NCBI GenBank assembly: GCA_045126475.1
Contig: JBGVOL010000026.1
Location: 4,715 to 68,714 of the forward strand
Direction: 5' to 3'
Length of the DNA stretch: 64,000 nt
DNA from: SVEL01 sp045126475
GTDB lineage: Bacteria > Bacillota > Clostridia > Lachnospirales > Lachnospiraceae
Below the pieces are notes generated by a model. That model was given only the letters and a program-made list of their open reading frames with translations, made no database searches and was not told where the DNA came from. Below, piece after piece: positions 31,636-39,947 of this stretch (position 1 is the stretch's first letter; every line of letters begins with the position of its first letter). Both the position numbers and the translations under genes were made by a program.

Positions 31636-32880
31636 ATGTATTATATACCGGGATATGTATTAGAAAGAGATATAGATTGTTATAATGTAAATCTTCAGTC
31701 TATTATTCACCAAAATGAAATACAGTTGGGAGAAAAGGAGATTATTGAAGAATACAGAACTATAAAAAAAAGTGGAACTAAAAAAATAGAATCCAAATTG
31801 GAAAAATTTTTATATGAACAGGAAATGTTATGCAGTGAATTGGAGCTGAAGAACATTAATGAACGTTTTAGGAAAACGATGCGTAGTAAAATGATTCTTA
31901 CTATAATGCCAACAGAGAACTGCAATTTTAATTGTGCATATTGTTACGAGAAACATGATAATACGGTAATGGGTAAGAATGTAATTGAAGGGATTAAAAA
32001 ATTTCTATATTCCAAATCCTTAGAAATAAACAAAATCGATATAAGTTGGTTTGGGGGAGAACCAACTTTAAGAGAGAATATCGTTGTTGAAATAAGTGAA
32101 TATATGAAAAAATTGGTAGAGGAAAGAAATACTATCATATATACAGGCTCAATGACCACTAATGGTTATCTGCTGGATGAAAGAAGATTCAAAAGATTTT
32201 TGAGTTTGGGAATAAACAACTATCAGATTACTCTTGATGGGTTCAATCATGATAAAACAAGACCATTAAAAGATGGAAGTCCCACATTGGAAAAAATATT
32301 GGGTAATTTAAGACAGATATCACGTCTGCCGGAGCAATATCATTTTAAGATTATTCTTAGGAGAAATATATTGCCCGATGATGGCATGGAATGGTATGAT
32401 TACCTTAATAAAGAATTTGGAGATGACAAAAGGTTCTCAATACTTGTCAGAACTGTTGGAGATTTTGGGGGAGAAAGTGTTAAAAAGATGAATATAATAT
32501 CTGAATCAGATATAAATAAAGTTTTAAGAGCACATTGTGATTATATTAGGAGATTAAAGATAAAATTAGAAAATGAGGTTGTCGATAATGAAGAAGTTCC
32601 CCTTTCAAAGATATGTTATGCATCATTTCCAAACGGATTTGTTTTTAGAACAAACGGAAATATAGAAAAATGTACTATATCCTTGGGAAATGAGAAAAAT
32701 GTTGTTGGAAAGGTGGATAGTAATGGACAAGTAATCATTGATGAGGAACAGAATATGCAATGGAGCGGAACATATACAGATACAGAATGTTATCGTTGTA
32801 AATCGTTTCTAAGTTGCAATAATTTAATGTGTCCTCAGAAAAATATAATTAGAAACACAAAGAAGGTATGCAGTAGATAA
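31636..32880 (+). CDS. Radical SAM/SPASM peptide maturase
   Basis: 414 aa. An N-terminal region of about 85 aa, possibly leader-recognising, precedes the radical SAM core with the 4Fe-4S motif C96-x3-C100-x2-C103 (CNFNCAYC), followed by SWFGGEPT and the TTNGYLL strand. The C-terminal SPASM region has auxiliary-cluster cysteines (ICYASF, EKCTISL, CYRCKSFLSCNNLMCPQ, VCSR). Enzymes of this type install thioether (sactionine), C-C or other crosslinks in a precursor. It is cotranscribed with the 36-aa Cys peptide and an exporter. The crosslink type cannot be told from sequence alone. Confidence 0.93.
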   Translation: MYYIPGYVLERDIDCYNVNLQSIIHQNEIQLGEKEIIEEYRTIKKSGTKKIESKLEKFLYEQEMLCSELELKNINERFRKTMRSKMILTIMPTENCNFNCAYCYEKHDNTVMGKNVIEGIKKFLYSKSLEINKIDISWFGGEPTLRENIVVEISEYMKKLVEERNTIIYTGSMTTNGYLLDERRFKRFLSLGINNYQITLDGFNHDKTRPLKDGSPTLEKILGNLRQISRLPEQYHFKIILRRNILPDDGMEWYDYLNKEFGDDKRFSILVRTVGDFGGESVKKMNIISESDINKVLRAHCDYIRRLKIKLENEVVDNEEVPLSKICYASFPNGFVFRTNGNIEKCTISLGNEKNVVGKVDSNGQVIIDEEQNMQWSGTYTDTECYRCKSFLSCNNLMCPQKNIIRNTKKVCSR

Positions 32881-32891
32881 GGGGTATGTAC

Positions 32892-34502
32892 ATGAAAAAA
32901 TATTTGAAAAAAGAATGGAAATTAGTTACTGTCACAGTGATTCTGTGCGGAATACTGATGCTTATAAAGGGTACTGCATCTCTTATTCAGATGAGGATGT
33001 TTGACTATATCATAGAAGGAGATTTAAAAGGGGTATTTATTTTCCTTGGAATTATATCTTTGACATGGATTGCGTTTTTTGCACTTTCTCTTATGGAATG
33101 TAAGACAGAAACAAAAGTTGTTGCAAGAATGAATAACCAGGTCAGGGAGGACATTTCATCTAAAATTTTAAAAAGAGATTTTGGTAAGTTCAGACAAAAT
33201 AATACAGGTGAATATTTATCATGGTATATTAATGATGTCAATCAGATAGAGAATCTGGGATTTAGAACTTTTTTTGAAACCTGTTTTTATGTTTTTTCAT
33301 TGGTAGTGGGAGCGTTGATGCTTCTTGCATATCACTGGCTGTTGTTGGTTATGTCAGTTGTTTCGGCACTTATAACCATTTTTGTATCAAAGAAAATGGA
33401 CAAGTACCTTCAGAGGGGGTCAAAAAAAGTATCTAAGATGATGGAAGTATTTTCCGAGAGAACGAAAGAACAGATATCAGGTTTTTCTGTTTTAAGAAGC
33501 TTTGGCCTTTTATCATCGTATAAGAGTAACGTAAATAAAGAAAGCAATATACTGGAGAGTGGGAAAAGAGACTTTGAAGTAACAAAGGAGAAATGCAGTC
33601 TGGTGGTAAACGTTTCAAACACTATTGTAAATATGTGTACCAACATGTTACTGTTTACGCTGGCAATTGTGGGAATTGTACCACTAAACATTATATTTGG
33701 AGGAACAAATCTGGTAGCAATGGTTTCCCAGGCCACATCGTCATTTGGAACACTTCGTATGAAGCTTTCTTCATCAAAGCCGTATTTTGAAAAAATTGAA
33801 ACAGGGGAAACGGCCAAAGATTCCAAAAAGGAGATGGCTACACTTGTATCCGATATCTCCATTGAAAACGTATCATTTTCATATGAAGATAAGGAAATAC
33901 TGAAGAATTTAAGTTTGAAATTCTCTAAAAATAAAAAGTATGCCCTTGTCGGAGAGTCCGGTTCAGGAAAGACAACTATATTCCGTCTTATTCTCGGATA
34001 TCTGGAAAAATATGACGGGAAAGTACTGTTTGACGGCGAAGAGATTGGAAATTTTGACCCGGATTCAATACAGAAACAGATAGCATATATTGAACAGGAA
34101 GTATTTCTCTTTAATACAAGCATCAGGGAAAATATAACACTTGGAATGGATTTTAAAGAGGAAGATTTGAGAAAAGCCATAAAGGATAGCGCATTGGAAG
34201 CAGATATTGAGGGCTTTGAAGAAGGAATAGATACAGTGGTCGGTGAAAACGGAAACAAATTATCGGGAGGCCAGCGTCAGCGAGTTGCAATTGCAAGAGC
34301 ACTTTTACATAATCGTTCCATTCTTCTGGTAGACGAAGGAACATCTGCCCTTGACAGGAAAAATGCACAGATGGTCGAGAATTGTCTTTTAAATAATAAA
34401 GACCTCACACTTATTTTAATTAGCCACAATCTGTCAGAGGAACAGCGGGAAAAATTTGATGCTATCTATGAAATAAAGAAAAACCGATCTTGTGAAAATT
34501 AA
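32892..34502 (+). CDS. ABC transporter, fused permease-ATPase (peptide exporter type)
   Basis: 536 aa. An N-terminal six-helix exporter membrane domain (about 10-300) is followed by an ATPase domain with Walker A GESGSGKTT, signature LSGGQRQRVAIARALL and Walker B ILLVDEGTSALD. It lacks an N-terminal C39 peptidase domain, so leader removal must be by another protease, perhaps elsewhere in the genome. Start ATG 32892, 8 nt from the GGGG site. ATG 32886 is too close. It ends the RiPP operon and is followed by a strong terminator. Export of, or immunity to, the modified peptide is inferred from position. Confidence 0.9.
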   Translation: MKKYLKKEWKLVTVTVILCGILMLIKGTASLIQMRMFDYIIEGDLKGVFIFLGIISLTWIAFFALSLMECKTETKVVARMNNQVREDISSKILKRDFGKFRQNNTGEYLSWYINDVNQIENLGFRTFFETCFYVFSLVVGALMLLAYHWLLLVMSVVSALITIFVSKKMDKYLQRGSKKVSKMMEVFSERTKEQISGFSVLRSFGLLSSYKSNVNKESNILESGKRDFEVTKEKCSLVVNVSNTIVNMCTNMLLFTLAIVGIVPLNIIFGGTNLVAMVSQATSSFGTLRMKLSSSKPYFEKIETGETAKDSKKEMATLVSDISIENVSFSYEDKEILKNLSLKFSKNKKYALVGESGSGKTTIFRLILGYLEKYDGKVLFDGEEIGNFDPDSIQKQIAYIEQEVFLFNTSIRENITLGMDFKEEDLRKAIKDSALEADIEGFEEGIDTVVGENGNKLSGGQRQRVAIARALLHNRSILLVDEGTSALDRKNAQMVENCLLNNKDLTLILISHNLSEEQREKFDAIYEIKKNRSCEN

Positions 34503-34523
34503 AAAGGAAATAAATGTTTTGGA

Positions 34524-34569
34524 AATAATCAGGGCAGGTTTGTCAGGAGACAGACCTGCCCTGATTATT
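34524..34569 (+). terminator. Terminator of the RiPP operon
   Basis: A 21-bp stem with one G-U pair (AATAATCAGGGCAGGTT... pairing with ...ACCTGCCCTGATTATT) and an AGGA tetraloop, 22 bp after the exporter stop. It is near-symmetric, so it could work in both directions. Confidence 0.8.
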
Positions 34570-34605
34570 GTTGCTTATGAAAGATACAAATAATCGCAGC
34601 ATCCG

Positions 34606-35877
34606 GTGGAAGTCATTTTTAAATTTATCTTGTTAAATTTCAGTATATTTTGTATACTATTCATAAGTGAAAATGTTTATAAGGAACACCGTGGACTGTT
34701 GTGTTATTTGTCAGCTAAAAAGGGGGAAATCAGAACATTGGAAAATGCAAGAGAGCTTTTTTTTATCAATAAAGAAGATATGGAGATGAATGCAGAAGTA
34801 ACTGCAAACAGATATACATTAAAATGCATGCATGTAACCCTTGGAATGCTGACGGTTGTATGGGTGCTTAATATACTGAATATTTTTACGATTAACAGGC
34901 AGGTTATGACATTGACATATGTACTTGCACTTATTATATATGCGACAGGAATTGTTGTGTGCAGGGTGTTTGGCATCGCAAAGAGCTGGATGAAATATTA
35001 TCTGATAACCTGGGTGAGTCTTACACTGACTGTGATTACCACATTACTCACATATCACGCAGTACTTGGCTGTATGATACCGATAATCTATGCATCCATG
35101 TATTCCTCAAAGAAGCTTGCCGCGTATACATATTTTTTAACGGTAGTAAGTATTGCGGTTTCGGTATATGTGGGATACTATTTTGGTATATGTGATGCAA
35201 ACATGGTTCTGCTGACGGGAGAGCCCCTTGCAAAATATATTACAGAGGATAAAACATTTGCACTAAATTATATAAATGACAATCCGGTGTGGACGCTGAG
35301 CCTCTTTTTTGTATTGCCGCGTTGTATGATTTGTGCAGTTATAAGCAAAGTATCAGGCAGTGTGTCAGACATCATACGGTCAAATATGAAAAATGCAAGC
35401 AGGATGAAAAACCTGGCAGAGATAGACGGTATGACAGGCGTATATAACAGAAGCAAATATCTTGATGTTATATCAAATTCTTATAGAGAAGAGAACAGCA
35501 TTGCAGTTATTTTCTGGGATATTAATAATCTTAAGACGGTAAATGACAACATGGGACACGAGCATGGCGACAGAATGATAGTTACCATGGCAGAGTCACT
35601 GAAAAAGATAGCATCAGATAATGCGAAGGCCTATCGTGTAGGCGGAGATGAGTTCGTCATGATTATGAGCGGCAGTGATGAGAATGACGTCAAAAGAAAG
35701 ATAAAAGAGTGGCGGACGGAACTTGATGTATTAAATGAGAAAGCTGAGGAGCCGATTTCGGTGTCAGTAGGATATGCCTGCGGAAAAGGAAAATATATAG
35801 AAGATATTATTAATGAAGCAGACAGAATGATGTATAAGGACAAGGAACAATATCACAACAGCAGAAATAGCAAATGA
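34606..35877 (+). CDS. Membrane diguanylate cyclase (GGDEF)
   Basis: 423 aa. About six hydrophobic segments (first at residues 4-23, the rest about 75-250) anchor a C-terminal GGDEF domain: DGMTGVYNRSKYL, DINNLKTVNDNMGHEHGD and the intact active site RVGGDEFVMI. It makes c-di-GMP from two GTP. No I-site RxxD is obvious directly before GGDEF. The GTG start at 34606 lacks a good ribosome site. An internal ATG near 34780 is the alternative and would remove the first membrane segment. It overlaps the upstream end of the next gene, a receiver protein, suggesting a signalling pair. Confidence 0.88.
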   Translation: MEVIFKFILLNFSIFCILFISENVYKEHRGLLCYLSAKKGEIRTLENARELFFINKEDMEMNAEVTANRYTLKCMHVTLGMLTVVWVLNILNIFTINRQVMTLTYVLALIIYATGIVVCRVFGIAKSWMKYYLITWVSLTLTVITTLLTYHAVLGCMIPIIYASMYSSKKLAAYTYFLTVVSIAVSVYVGYYFGICDANMVLLTGEPLAKYITEDKTFALNYINDNPVWTLSLFFVLPRCMICAVISKVSGSVSDIIRSNMKNASRMKNLAEIDGMTGVYNRSKYLDVISNSYREENSIAVIFWDINNLKTVNDNMGHEHGDRMIVTMAESLKKIASDNAKAYRVGGDEFVMIMSGSDENDVKRKIKEWRTELDVLNEKAEEPISVSVGYACGKGKYIEDIINEADRMMYKDKEQYHNSRNSK

Positions 35878-35903
35878 GAATGAGCAGACAAGGAGGAAGG
35901 GAA

Positions 35904-36323
35904 ATGAAAAAGGTACTGGTAGTAGACGACACAAAATCAATACTCAAAATGGTGAAGTTTGTATTAAATGACCATTATGATGTATATCTTTCAAATACAG
36001 GTGAACTTGCACTGGAGATTCTTGAGAGAAAACCCATAGACATAGTTCTTATGGATGTGGACATGCCGGATATGGATGGAGTTGAGACCGTTCAGAAAAT
36101 CAGGGAGATGGAGAATATAAAAGATATTCCGGTTATGTTTTTTACTGCTATGGCATCAAAAGAGACAGTTGAGAGGTGTATGGCTGTAGGCATGGTTGAT
36201 TATATTGTAAAGCCGTACAAACCGGAGGAACTGTTGGAGCGTCTTGAGAAATTCTTCAAAAAGACAACATATATTCCGCCTGAGAATGGAAATGGAAATT
36301 ACGACAAGAATGATGGAGAATAA
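35904..36323 (+). CDS. Single-domain response regulator (CheY-like)
   Basis: 139 aa. Receiver domain with the acidic pair Asp8-Asp9 (LVVDDTKS), phosphoacceptor Asp51 (VLMDVDMPDMDG), a Thr in MFFTAMAS and Lys in IVKPYKP. No output domain, only a short Asn/Gly-rich tail. Start ATG 35904 after AGGAGGAAGG. An earlier frame opening at 35874 lies within the upstream gene. The partner kinase is not in the window. Its placement after the diguanylate cyclase suggests a link to c-di-GMP signalling. Confidence 0.92.
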   Translation: MKKVLVVDDTKSILKMVKFVLNDHYDVYLSNTGELALEILERKPIDIVLMDVDMPDMDGVETVQKIREMENIKDIPVMFFTAMASKETVERCMAVGMVDYIVKPYKPEELLERLEKFFKKTTYIPPENGNGNYDKNDGE

Positions 36324-37842
36324 CAGAGACAGTCTTTACAGTAAATTGAATAGCTACAAGACAAGTGGGATTTATCCGTTTCATATGCCGGGACATAAGC
36401 GCATGTCCCGTATGACGGAGAATCCCTACAGTTATGATATAACGGAAATAGACGGATTTGACAATCTCCATCATGCACGGGGAATACTTCGTGAGTCCAT
36501 GGACATGGCATCCGAATTTTATGGTACGAAGAGGACATATTATCTTGTAAACGGAAGCACATGTGGGATTCTGGCGGCCATTTCATCCTGTGTCAGACAG
36601 GGCGGGAAGATACTGATGGCGAGAAACTGCCATAAGGCTGTCTACAACGCCGTGTATTTAAGAGGACTTGATGCAAAGTATGTGTATCCGAGAGCCATAG
36701 ACGGCATGACCATGTCGGGAGGAATCCACCCGAGAGATGTGGAGGAGATTTTAAATGAAAATCCCGATACGGAGGCAGTCATCATAACGTCACCTACATA
36801 TGAGGGAATTGTTTCATATGTGGAGGCAGTTGCCAAAGTGGTTCATGGCCATAACATACCGCTTATCGTTGATGAGGCTCATGGGGCCCATTTCGGCATG
36901 AGCGAGTATTTTCCGAAAACAGCAATAGAGTGTGGTGCCGATATAGTCATTCAGAGTGTTCATAAGACACTGCCGTCAATGACCCAGACGGCGCTGCTTC
37001 ATGTGTGCAGTGATATGCCTGACATGGCAAAGATAGAAAGATTTCTTTCCATTTACCAGTCAAGCAGTCCGTCCTATGTCCTTATGGCAAGCATAGACGG
37101 ATGCATAAGGGATATCATTGAAAATGGTCCGGAAGGCTTCTCCGGTTATGTGGCAAGGCTGAAGGAATTCAGAAAGCAGACAGAAAAATTTACCCATATA
37201 AAACTTCTTGATAAAGGTATTCTTGGAAAAAGCGGAGTATACGACCTTGATGAAGGAAAACTTGTCATTGTGGTAAACAGTAAAAAATACAGTGGCAATG
37301 ACCTGTACAGAGAGCTTCTTCAGAAGTACAATCTTCAGATGGAGATGGCAGCTTCCGATTATGTTATTGCCATGACATCTCTTATGGACAGTGACGAGGG
37401 ATTTGAAAGATTATATAAGGCATTGGAAAATATCGACAGAAATATCCGCATAGATGAAGGATATGGAGAAAATGCGTCTGAGCCTTTTGCTGAAAAAGAA
37501 GTCTATGAAAAGAAGACGGCTGTTGTGTGCATGCAGGTAAGCGAGGCACTTGATTCGGAGATGGAATCGGTGGATTTTGTCGGATGCAGCGGTAGGATTG
37601 CCGGAGAGTATGTCTATTTATATCCGCCGGGAATACCTGTTATCGTTCCCGGAGAAATGATAGAAAAGGGAACCATCGATTATCTCATACAGTGTAAGGA
37701 ACAGGGCCTTGAGGTTCAGGGACAGGCTGATGATACACTAAAAAACATTATGGTTATTAAAGAAAATTGGAAGGGATTTAACTATGGGAAAAATATATTA
37801 CCTGATGGGCAAAAGTTCGTCGGGGAAGGATACCATGTTTAA
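36310..37842 (+). CDS. Orn/Lys/Arg decarboxylase family protein (YaaO/SpeA-like)
   Basis: 510 aa PLP-dependent fold-type I decarboxylase. The N-terminus PFHMPGHKR is typical of the family, the Asp of VDEAHGAHFG holds the PLP ring nitrogen, and Lys219 in SVHKTLPSMTQTA forms the Schiff base. The C-terminal YPPGIPVIVPGE segment is present. Substrate could be arginine, lysine or ornithine (polyamine or pH roles). The start is at one of two adjacent ATGs (36310 or 36313) overlapping the receiver gene stop. Its last 59 nt overlap the next gene. In Bacillus the homologue yaaO also sits upstream of the yaaR-holB cluster. Confidence 0.9.
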   Translation: MMENNRDSLYSKLNSYKTSGIYPFHMPGHKRMSRMTENPYSYDITEIDGFDNLHHARGILRESMDMASEFYGTKRTYYLVNGSTCGILAAISSCVRQGGKILMARNCHKAVYNAVYLRGLDAKYVYPRAIDGMTMSGGIHPRDVEEILNENPDTEAVIITSPTYEGIVSYVEAVAKVVHGHNIPLIVDEAHGAHFGMSEYFPKTAIECGADIVIQSVHKTLPSMTQTALLHVCSDMPDMAKIERFLSIYQSSSPSYVLMASIDGCIRDIIENGPEGFSGYVARLKEFRKQTEKFTHIKLLDKGILGKSGVYDLDEGKLVIVVNSKKYSGNDLYRELLQKYNLQMEMAASDYVIAMTSLMDSDEGFERLYKALENIDRNIRIDEGYGENASEPFAEKEVYEKKTAVVCMQVSEALDSEMESVDFVGCSGRIAGEYVYLYPPGIPVIVPGEMIEKGTIDYLIQCKEQGLEVQGQADDTLKNIMVIKENWKGFNYGKNILPDGQKFVGEGYHV

Positions 37843-38371
37843 AAAACTTATAGAGGATAAGGAACTTGCCCTTAAGACGATAGTCGGTTATACCACAAGA
37901 CCCATGAGGGAGGGAGAGACCGAAGGAGTTGAGTATCATTTCGTAGACGAGGACACAATGAGAAGTCTTGAGAATCAGGGCAGGGTAATAGAGCGGAGAA
38001 GTTATAGCACTGTTCACGGCATATGGAATTATTTCACAGTTGATGACGGACAGATTGAACCGGAAGGTGAAGACAAATATCTTCTCATCGGAACACTTGA
38101 GTCCTACGAGAAAGTCAGAAATTACTTTGGAGAAAAGTGTCTTGTGCCACTCTACATCACAGTGGATGACGGAGAAAGACTGCAGCGGGCATTAGACAGG
38201 GAGCGCACTCAGGACAAGCCCCGATATGCAGAGATGTGCAGGCGTTTTCTCGCTGACGAAAAAGACTTTTCCGAGGAGAATATAGCAAGGTGCGGCATAG
38301 ACAAAAGGTATGAGAATAATGATCTCGACAGGTGTTTTGAAGAACTTAAAAATGTTATACTTAATGTGTAG
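37784..38371 (+). CDS. Guanylate kinase-like P-loop protein
   Basis: 195 aa. The Walker A variant GKSSSGKDT is at residues 9-17, followed by the guanylate-kinase-like TIVGYTTRPMREGETEGVEYHFV. Family members phosphorylate GMP. This one sits where Bacillus carries tmk (dTMP kinase) in the yaaO-tmk-yaaR-holB order, but the sequence is Gmk-like rather than Tmk-like. It begins inside the decarboxylase gene (59-nt overlap) with a weak GGAAGG site. Whether it is the main Gmk or a paralogue with another role cannot be told from the window. Confidence 0.85.
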   Translation: MGKIYYLMGKSSSGKDTMFKKLIEDKELALKTIVGYTTRPMREGETEGVEYHFVDEDTMRSLENQGRVIERRSYSTVHGIWNYFTVDDGQIEPEGEDKYLLIGTLESYEKVRNYFGEKCLVPLYITVDDGERLQRALDRERTQDKPRYAEMCRRFLADEKDFSEENIARCGIDKRYENNDLDRCFEELKNVILNV

Positions 38372-38409
38372 GTATATGACCATATAAATTGAAACGGGGA
38401 GGTGAACTT

Positions 38410-38859
38410 ATGGACAATATGGATATGCGCATCTCGGAACTGCTTAATGCAAACAGGGCAGAAGCACCGAAATATACAAAAGAGAATGACGGAGCGTTTA
38501 AGTTTACGCTTATAAGCAATATTCAGGAAGCAGATGTACAGGCAAAGGTAAGCGCCCTTGTCAATGAGATTTCAGAGCAGGGAAAGAAGATTTCAAAGAG
38601 AACCGATGTCAGGGATATGAAGCGCTACAGGGAGCTTATAAAGTCATTTTTAAGTGAGGTCGTGTACAGAAGTCATAAGTTCTCCAGAGAAAATTTCCTG
38701 GACAGACGAGGAAGGCACAGAGTTTACGGTATTATCAGACTTATCGATGAGAATCTTGATGAACTTGCGGAGGAACTCTTAAAAGATGAAAAAGACAATC
38801 TTGCCATACTGACAAAGGTCGGAGAAATAGAGGGACTTCTCCTTGATATTCTGACTTAG
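38410..38859 (+). CDS. yaaR: YaaR-family protein (DUF327)
   Basis: 149 aa, soluble, helical. The conserved part runs SEVVYRSHKFSRENFLDRRGRHRVYGIIRLIDENLDELAEELL. The function of the family is not established, but the gene is habitually found just upstream of holB in Firmicutes, as here (13 bp gap). Start ATG 38410 after GGGGAGGTG. The TTG at 38389 precedes that site. Confidence 0.88.
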   Translation: MDNMDMRISELLNANRAEAPKYTKENDGAFKFTLISNIQEADVQAKVSALVNEISEQGKKISKRTDVRDMKRYRELIKSFLSEVVYRSHKFSRENFLDRRGRHRVYGIIRLIDENLDELAEELLKDEKDNLAILTKVGEIEGLLLDILT

Positions 38860-38872
38860 GAGGATAGAGACA

Positions 38873-39877
38873 ATGGCTGGATTTAAAGATATAATCGGGC
38901 AGGAGGGCATCGTTGCCCACATGAAAAAAGCAATAGAGGGTCGTACTGTGTCCCATGCATATATATTAAACGGGGAATCAGGCATGGGCAAGAAGCTCAT
39001 GGCTGACGTGTTCTCCACTGCACTGCAATGTGAGAAGGGCGGAAGTGAGCCGTGTATGGAGTGCCGAAGCTGCAAACAGGCAGCAGGCCGCAACCACCCT
39101 GATATCAAGTGGATAACCCACGAGAAGCCGGCAAGCATCTCCGTGGAGGAGATAAGGGAGCAACTTGTAAATGATATGGCCATAAAGCCATATTCGGGCA
39201 AGTACAAGATATATATTATAGACGAGGGGGAGAAGATGACACCTGCGGCGCAGAATACCCTTCTTAAGACCATTGAGGAGCCGCCGTCATACGGAGTGAT
39301 AATTATTCTCACTGCCAACAGGGAGATGCTTCTTCAGACAATCCTGTCAAGATGTGTCAGTCTGAACCTTCGCCCGGTGGCAGACGGTGATATAAAGAAT
39401 TATCTCATAAACCATGAAAGCATACCTGACTATCAGGCGGCAATGGCAGTGAAATTCGCCGGAGGAAACATAGGAAAAGCAGTGAACATCGCATCATCGG
39501 AAGAATTTATACAGATGAAGGATGATGTGGTAAGAACACTAAAAAATGTTGATAAAATGACGGCAAGTGATATCAGTCAGACAGTCAAGGAACTGGGAAC
39601 CTACAAGAATTCCATGGACAGTTATCTTAACCTTGTGACTATGTGGTTCAGGGATGTGCTTTTGTTTAAAGCTTCCGGAGATGTGCAGCCAATTGTTTTT
39701 CAAAGTGAGATACAGATAGTGGAAAAACAGTCAAAAGCCGCAGATTATGACGGCCTGCAGATGATATTTACGGAGCTTGACAGCCTTAAGGGAAGACTTA
39801 AGTCAAATGTCAATTTTGATATAGCAATGGAGCTTCTGTTAATAAAGATAAGGGTTGTGCTGAATGTTAGGGATTAG
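38873..39877 (+). CDS. holB: DNA polymerase III subunit delta-prime HolB
   Basis: 334 aa clamp-loader subunit. AAA+ domain with IIGQEGIVAHM, the degenerate P-loop GESGMGKK, zinc-binding cysteines in CEKGGSEPCMECRSC, and the trigger segment AQNTLLKTIEEPP with SRC (TILSRCVSL). Works with DnaX and HolA to load the beta clamp. The start follows AGGAGGATAGAG. Part of the conserved yaaR-holB-ricT cluster. Confidence 0.95.
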   Translation: MAGFKDIIGQEGIVAHMKKAIEGRTVSHAYILNGESGMGKKLMADVFSTALQCEKGGSEPCMECRSCKQAAGRNHPDIKWITHEKPASISVEEIREQLVNDMAIKPYSGKYKIYIIDEGEKMTPAAQNTLLKTIEEPPSYGVIIILTANREMLLQTILSRCVSLNLRPVADGDIKNYLINHESIPDYQAAMAVKFAGGNIGKAVNIASSEEFIQMKDDVVRTLKNVDKMTASDISQTVKELGTYKNSMDSYLNLVTMWFRDVLLFKASGDVQPIVFQSEIQIVEKQSKAADYDGLQMIFTELDSLKGRLKSNVNFDIAMELLLIKIRVVLNVRD

Positions 39878-39947
39878 TTTTTTATATAAATAAAAAGTAA
39901 TCAAAAAGTCATGTTCAAGGGAAAGGCATATTCTGGAGGGGATATTT

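Noticed and set aside
34606..36323. Classical two-component pair
   Set aside because: The upstream gene is a GGDEF cyclase, not a histidine kinase. No kinase domain (H-box, N/G boxes) is present near the receiver gene.
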